Part shown: positions 60,927-64,000 of the stretch, piece after piece | Layout: each line of letters starts with the position of its first letter | Position numbering within the stretch: position 1 is the first letter of the stretch | Source: Streptococcus rubneri | GTDB lineage: Bacteria > Bacillota > Bacilli > Lactobacillales > Streptococcaceae | Assembly: GCF_004785935.1 (NCBI RefSeq) | Contig: NZ_SRRP01000001.1 | Location: 1,401,597 to 1,465,596 of the forward strand | DNA length: 64,000 bases | Direction of reading: 5' to 3' | Position numbers and translations under genes: made by a program | The notes under the pieces: generated by a model | The model's database searches: none | The model's input: only the letters and a program-made list of their open reading frames with translations | Told to the model about the DNA's origin: nothing

Positions 60927-61306
60927 GTCTGTTTCACTGACGAGGCGCGATTAACCATGCAGGCTAACGAAAACAACAGTTATGATTTTCATTTATTTTC
61001 ATGGTATGAGTCACATACCAGTGGTTTTCTTTGCAATTTCTCTTCCAGTTAATTTCACAAAGCACTCAGTTGAGCATATTGAAGTTCGAAAACCATCTAA
61101 AGCTTCCACTACTATTTCCACGTATTTCAATGTCACTTGATAAGCTAAGCAGGCTTACCTGACGGCTCAACCGATCTAACATTTCCAACGTTACTACTCC
61201 CCTTCAAAAGAGTATGAACAAGTGTCAGCGAAAACGGACCAAAAACGAAGTAACCTAAAGTAAATATCTGTAAGGCATTGGTATCAATCCCTTCTTCCTT
61301 ATCTTT
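60890..61306 (-). ncRNA. Candidate CcpA-controlled transcript, about 415 nt, function unknown
   Basis: Predicted from signals only. The start lies about 7 bp after a TTGCAA-17-TATACT promoter. The end is a hairpin (AGACCTCTAGTC with GACTGGAGGTCT) followed by T5. The body contains GGGGAGTAG near 61194-61203, then two small hairpins and TTAGC, which recalls the yybP-ykoY (Mn) riboswitch but lacks a convincing closing stem. It also contains two short open frames without standard starts: one of 66 codons, ending 61145, with a hydrophobic stretch, and one of 39 codons at 61011-61130. It is not tmRNA, RNase P RNA or SRP RNA by their hallmark sequences. It could be a regulatory RNA, an orphan riboswitch leader or a gene remnant. 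Confidence 0.4.
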
Positions 61307-61312
61307 ACCTAT

Positions 61313-61350
61313 AGTATACTCCTTTAATATTCTTATTGCAAGCGATTACA
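61313..61350 (-). promoter_or_regulatory. Promoter overlapped by a perfect cre site
   Basis: Minus-strand TTGCAA (61336-61341), 17-bp spacer, TATACT (61313-61318). On the plus strand TTGCAAGCGATTACA (61336-61350) matches every defined position of the cre consensus WTGNAANCGNWNNCW. It covers the whole -35 box, so CcpA binding should block transcription. Confidence 0.65.
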
Positions 61351-61371
61351 GGCTGAAACTAGTTTCTAAAT

Positions 61372-62130
61372 TTACTCAAAGAATTGATAGTAATCTGCCA
61401 AGGTCATTTTGGCTTTTTCTTCCTGATGGAGGTCTTGAATGATCTTTCCATCTTGCATGACAATCAAGCGATTCCCGTACTTGAGAGCGTCTTCCATATG
61501 GTGGGTGATCATAAGAGCCGTCAACTGATCAGACTTGACAAAACGGTCCGTCAACTCCATTAAGGCTTGACTGGTCTTTGGATCCAGCGCTGCTGTGTGC
61601 TCATCGAGAAGCAAGAGTTCGGGACGTTTTAAGGTTGCCATCAAAAGACTGAGGGCTTGGCGTTGGCCTCCTGAAAGAAATTCAACGGCTGTATCCATAT
61701 GACCTTCTAGCCCATTCCCAATTTGGCTCAAGACCTCTTTAAATTCGTCCTTGTATTGGGCCAAGCGACGAGGGACCAAGCCTCGCTTTTCTCCACGGAA
61801 TTTTGCAATCAAGAGATTTTCAGCAACAGTCATGCGGGGAGCTGTTCCCATCTTGGGATCCTGAAAGACACGAGACAGATATTTAGCCCGTTTTTCTGGA
61901 CCATAATGCGTCACATCCTCCCCCTGGATCAGGACCTGACCACTGGTGAGAGGGAGCGTACCTGCTAAGGTATTAAAAAGGGTGGATTTACCGGCTCCAT
62001 TTCCCCCGAGGATGGTAATAAAGTCATGCTCATAGATCTCGAGAGAGGCATTATCCAGGATGACTTTTTCTTCATTCATCCCATTATTGACCACTTTCGT
62101 GGCATTTTTTAGTTCTACAATTGCGGTCAT
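61372..62130 (-). CDS. ABC transporter ATP-binding protein (TrpZ-like)
   Basis: 252 aa, cytosolic ATPase. Walker A GGNGAGKST (42-50), signature LSGGQRQAL (about 150-158) and Walker B LLLLDEH (about 170-176) are complete. It pairs with the adjacent permease, whose stop overlaps its ATG by 4 nt. The pair resembles the pneumococcal ABC system proposed for tryptophan or related amino acids (COG1101-type ATPase). The substrate is uncertain. No binding-protein gene is adjacent. Confidence 0.85.
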   Translation of the reverse strand: MTAIVELKNATKVVNNGMNEEKVILDNASLEIYEHDFITILGGNGAGKSTLFNTLAGTLPLTSGQVLIQGEDVTHYGPEKRAKYLSRVFQDPKMGTAPRMTVAENLLIAKFRGEKRGLVPRRLAQYKDEFKEVLSQIGNGLEGHMDTAVEFLSGGQRQALSLLMATLKRPELLLLDEHTAALDPKTSQALMELTDRFVKSDQLTALMITHHMEDALKYGNRLIVMQDGKIIQDLHQEEKAKMTLADYYQFFE

Positions 62131-62993
62131 TTGCTGAGCTTGACTCCTTTCAACATTTTTTCTTTGAAGGTTGGAATCATGAGACAGATGGCAAGGATCA
62201 TAGCGCTAAAAATACGAATATAGCTTGTGTTAATCCCGATAGCAATGACGGCCCAAATCAAAAACTGATAGATAATAGACCCGATCACGATACTAAGCAA
62301 GCGCTCCGCCAAGGTCAAATTCGAAAAGAGGACTTCTCCAATAATCAAACTAGCCAATCCGACGACGATAACTCCAATCCCCCGAGAAGCATCTGCATAC
62401 CCCTCTTGTTGAGCCATTAGTGCACCGGATAAGGCGATGATCCCATTCGATACAACCAATCCCATCAACTCCATCCGACTGGTATGGATGCCAAAACTCT
62501 TCGCCATTTCTGGATTGTCCCCCGTTGCAATATAAGCCTGCCCCAGTTTGGTATCTAAAAAGAAGAGCATAGAGGCGATGACCACGGTAACAAAGATGAG
62601 ACCGATCATAATCTCGTTAACCCCACTTGCAATTGGAACCAGATCCTGAATCTTTTTATATCCCAGAAGTCCTAAGTTAGCTCGTTGCATGACAAAGAGG
62701 ATGACAGAGTTACAAGAGGTCATCACTAAGATCCCTGACAATAAAGTCGGAATCTTCCCCTTGGTGTAGAGAAGGCCGGTCGCTAGCCCTGCCAAACAAC
62801 CTGCACCAATGGCTGCCAAGGTTGCCAATAAAGGGTGAACTCCCTTGGTAATAAGAGTCACGGCTACTGCTCCGCCCAGTGGAAAGGAACCTTCCGTTGT
62901 CATATCTGGGAAATCCAAAATTCGGAAAGTCATGAAAATTCCTAACCCTAGAACGGCCCAGATCAAGCCTTGAGAAATAATCGAAATAAGCAT
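62127..62993 (-). CDS. ABC transporter permease (TrpY-like)
   Basis: 288 aa with about nine membrane helices and branched-chain-amino-acid permease-type sequence (FMTFRILDFPDMTTEGSFPLGGA near the N terminus, ATGDNPEMAKSFGI in the middle). It belongs with the ATPase downstream. In related streptococcal loci a substrate-binding lipoprotein gene precedes the permease. Here the upstream neighbour is an LPxTG protein gene ending in a terminator. A possible extended -10 promoter (TGTTACAAT) lies between. The ribosome-binding site is weak. Confidence 0.85.
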   Translation of the reverse strand: MLISIISQGLIWAVLGLGIFMTFRILDFPDMTTEGSFPLGGAVAVTLITKGVHPLLATLAAIGAGCLAGLATGLLYTKGKIPTLLSGILVMTSCNSVILFVMQRANLGLLGYKKIQDLVPIASGVNEIMIGLIFVTVVIASMLFFLDTKLGQAYIATGDNPEMAKSFGIHTSRMELMGLVVSNGIIALSGALMAQQEGYADASRGIGVIVVGLASLIIGEVLFSNLTLAERLLSIVIGSIIYQFLIWAVIAIGINTSYIRIFSAMILAICLMIPTFKEKMLKGVKLSK

Positions 62994-63070
62994 GATGTTG
63001 TCCTAACTATTATAAATATCTTCTATTGTAACACAATGAAGAATAGGTTTCCATTGTTTTCAGAAACTAA

Positions 63071-63108
63071 CAAAGAGGCCTCACTCTTTTGAGTAAAGCC
63101 TCTTTGAT
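63071..63108 (-). terminator. Terminator of the Rib-repeat LPxTG gene
   Basis: A long hairpin, CAAAGAGGC with GGCCTCTTTG plus an inner ACTC/GAGT, about 55 bases past the stop. The T run on the minus strand is short. Confidence 0.65.
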
Positions 63109-63162
63109 GGAAGACTGAATTATCTCCTAATTCCGCTACTAAAATAGCACTCTAGAACAATT

Positions 63163-64000
63163 TTAGTCTTCATGTTTCTTGCGTTTTGCAAGACCTGCAA
63201 GTCCTACCATACCAAGTACCGCACCTAACAAGGTTGCAGAAGTTGATGCAACTTCACCTGTTTGTGGCAATGCTTGTTTCTGATCGCCAGTTGCAACTGA
63301 TGTTGCAGTTTGAGCAACAGGTTGTTTTTCTGAACTTGATGAATCTGACTTGCCTTCTTCTGGCACAACATTTGGAGTTGGCAGTGGAGTTGGAACTGGG
63401 TTTGGTGTTGGGATTGGTGTTGATGGTCGATCTTGACTCGGTCTGTTAACGTCTGTACGTGGATCTTTAACGATTACCTTAACTGGTACTTCATCCTTAG
63501 ACCCATCTGGGTAGGTTACCACAACAATGGCATCTTTTTCACCTTCTGTTGTTGTATCTACCGGCGTCTTGTATTCGAACTTAGTTCCTTCTGGAAGGTC
63601 ACCTACGTTGCCGATTGAATCCTTAGCGTTTGGTTGATCTCCTGGTTTAACAGTTTGATCTTTCGCTACTGGTGTATTCTTATCCGCATCTGTACGTGGA
63701 TCTTTAACGATTACCTTAACTGGTACTTCATCCTTAGATCCATCTGGGTAAGTTACCACAACAATGGCATCTTTTTCACCTTCTGTTGTTGTATCTACCG
63801 GTGTCTTGTATTCGAACTTAGTTCCTTCTGGAAGGTCACCTACGTTGCCGATTGAATCCTTAGCGTTTGGTTGATCTCCTGGTTTAACAGTTTGATCTTT
63901 CGCTACTGGTGTATTCTTATCTGCGTCTGTACGTGGATCTTTAACGATTACCTTAACTGGTACTTCGTCCTTAGATCCGTCTGGGTAAGTCACTACAACA
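63163..64000 (-). CDS. Rib/alpha-like repeat LPxTG surface protein, C-terminal part (cut by right edge)
   Basis: The frame is open to the window end; at least 276 residues are visible. Two and a half tandem repeats of 79 residues (237 bp) carry VVVTYPDGSKDEVPVKVIV and FEYKTPVDTTTEGEKDA, the hallmark of Rib-domain repeats of streptococcal surface proteins. Next come a PTPNPVPTPLPTP spacer, a Ser-rich patch, LPQTG, a membrane helix and KRKKHED for sortase anchoring. Repeat copies are almost identical in DNA. The N-terminal domains and function lie outside the window. Confidence 0.92.
   Translation of the reverse strand, partial: VVVTYPDGSKDEVPVKVIVKDPRTDADKNTPVAKDQTVKPGDQPNAKDSIGNVGDLPEGTKFEYKTPVDTTTEGEKDAIVVVTYPDGSKDEVPVKVIVKDPRTDADKNTPVAKDQTVKPGDQPNAKDSIGNVGDLPEGTKFEYKTPVDTTTEGEKDAIVVVTYPDGSKDEVPVKVIVKDPRTDVNRPSQDRPSTPIPTPNPVPTPLPTPNVVPEEGKSDSSSSEKQPVAQTATSVATGDQKQALPQTGEVASTSATLLGAVLGMVGLAGLAKRKKHED
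63452..64000 (-). repeat. 237-bp tandem Rib-type repeats
   Basis: The motif TCTGTACGTGGATC recurs at 63452, 63689 and 63926, a period of exactly 237 bp (79 codons), with only silent or near-silent differences between copies. Confidence 0.9.

Larger units (their letters stand above)
60577..61371. other. 795-bp intergenic region with its own transcription signals
   Basis: Between rnjB and the ABC ATPase gene. From right to left on the minus strand it holds a perfect cre site over a strong promoter, about 415 bp of unassigned sequence, a terminator (60890-60926), about 140 bp with nothing recognised, a second terminator (60711-60747) and the rnjB promoter. There is no ORF with a normal start and ribosome-binding site. 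See the ncRNA entry. Confidence 0.6.

Noticed and set aside
60890-61306. tmRNA, RNase P RNA or SRP RNA
   Set aside because: Hallmarks are missing: no tRNA-like end or tag frame, no GAGGAAAGTCC core, no GNAR-loop SRP helix.

Overview
The window looks like chromosomal DNA of an oral (viridans-group) Streptococcus. It has about 40% G+C-type sequence, KxYKxGKxW and YSIRK-type signal peptides, LPxTG wall anchors, and a complete accessory Sec (SecA2/SecY2) locus with serine-rich repeat proteins (SRRPs). The housekeeping order (rpsL-rpsG-fusA-gap-pgk, and rsmA-rsgA-rpe-thiN-rmuC-yhaM-purR) is the one familiar from streptococci. I cannot fix the species from sequence alone. Almost every gene is on the minus strand. 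The exceptions are an IS fragment, one CPBP protease gene with its leader peptide candidate, and two tRNAs.

Layout. 1-0.4 kb: end of an ISL3-type transposase with its terminal repeat. 0.5-8 kb: pgk, a large wall-anchored GH85 endo-beta-N-acetylglucosaminidase, and gap. 8-13 kb: fusA, rpsG, rpsL, a small membrane protein and purR. 13-17.5 kb: yhaM, rmuC, thiN, rpe, rsgA. 17.6-19.1 kb: plus-strand island with a cre/promoter, a 28-codon ORF, a CPBP protease, and tRNA-Leu and tRNA-Ser. 19.1-25.3 kb: rsmA, a DUF2314/DUF2185 protein, rnmV, tatD, rpmH (44 aa), an unknown protein, khpB, yidC, rnpA. 25.4-27.2 kb: second CPBP protein and a TDT-family transporter.

27.4-56.3 kb is the accessory secretion island. 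In transcription order it holds three SRRP adhesin genes (2104, 1875 and 1405 aa), a Gtf3-like glycosyltransferase, secY2, asp1, asp2, asp3, secA2, gtfA, gtfB, asp4 and asp5. GtfA/GtfB would put GlcNAc on the Ser/Thr repeats, and the Gtf3-like enzyme would extend it. Asp1-3 and SecA2 deliver the glycoproteins to SecY2/Asp4/Asp5, and sortase anchors them at LPxTG. Each SRRP gene has its own promoter and terminator. The first carries eight MucBP-type repeats between its serine-rich domain and its wall anchor.

56.5-64 kb: gltX, an EstA-type esterase, RNase J2, a 0.8-kb gap, an ABC transporter ATPase/permease pair lacking an adjacent binding protein, and the C-terminal part of a Rib-repeat LPxTG protein that runs off the right edge. 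The 0.8-kb gap holds what looks like a self-contained minus-strand transcription unit of about 415 nt. A perfect match to the cre consensus lies over its -35 box. This unit and the cre-controlled short ORF ahead of the CPBP gene at 17.7 kb are the least explained elements in the window.
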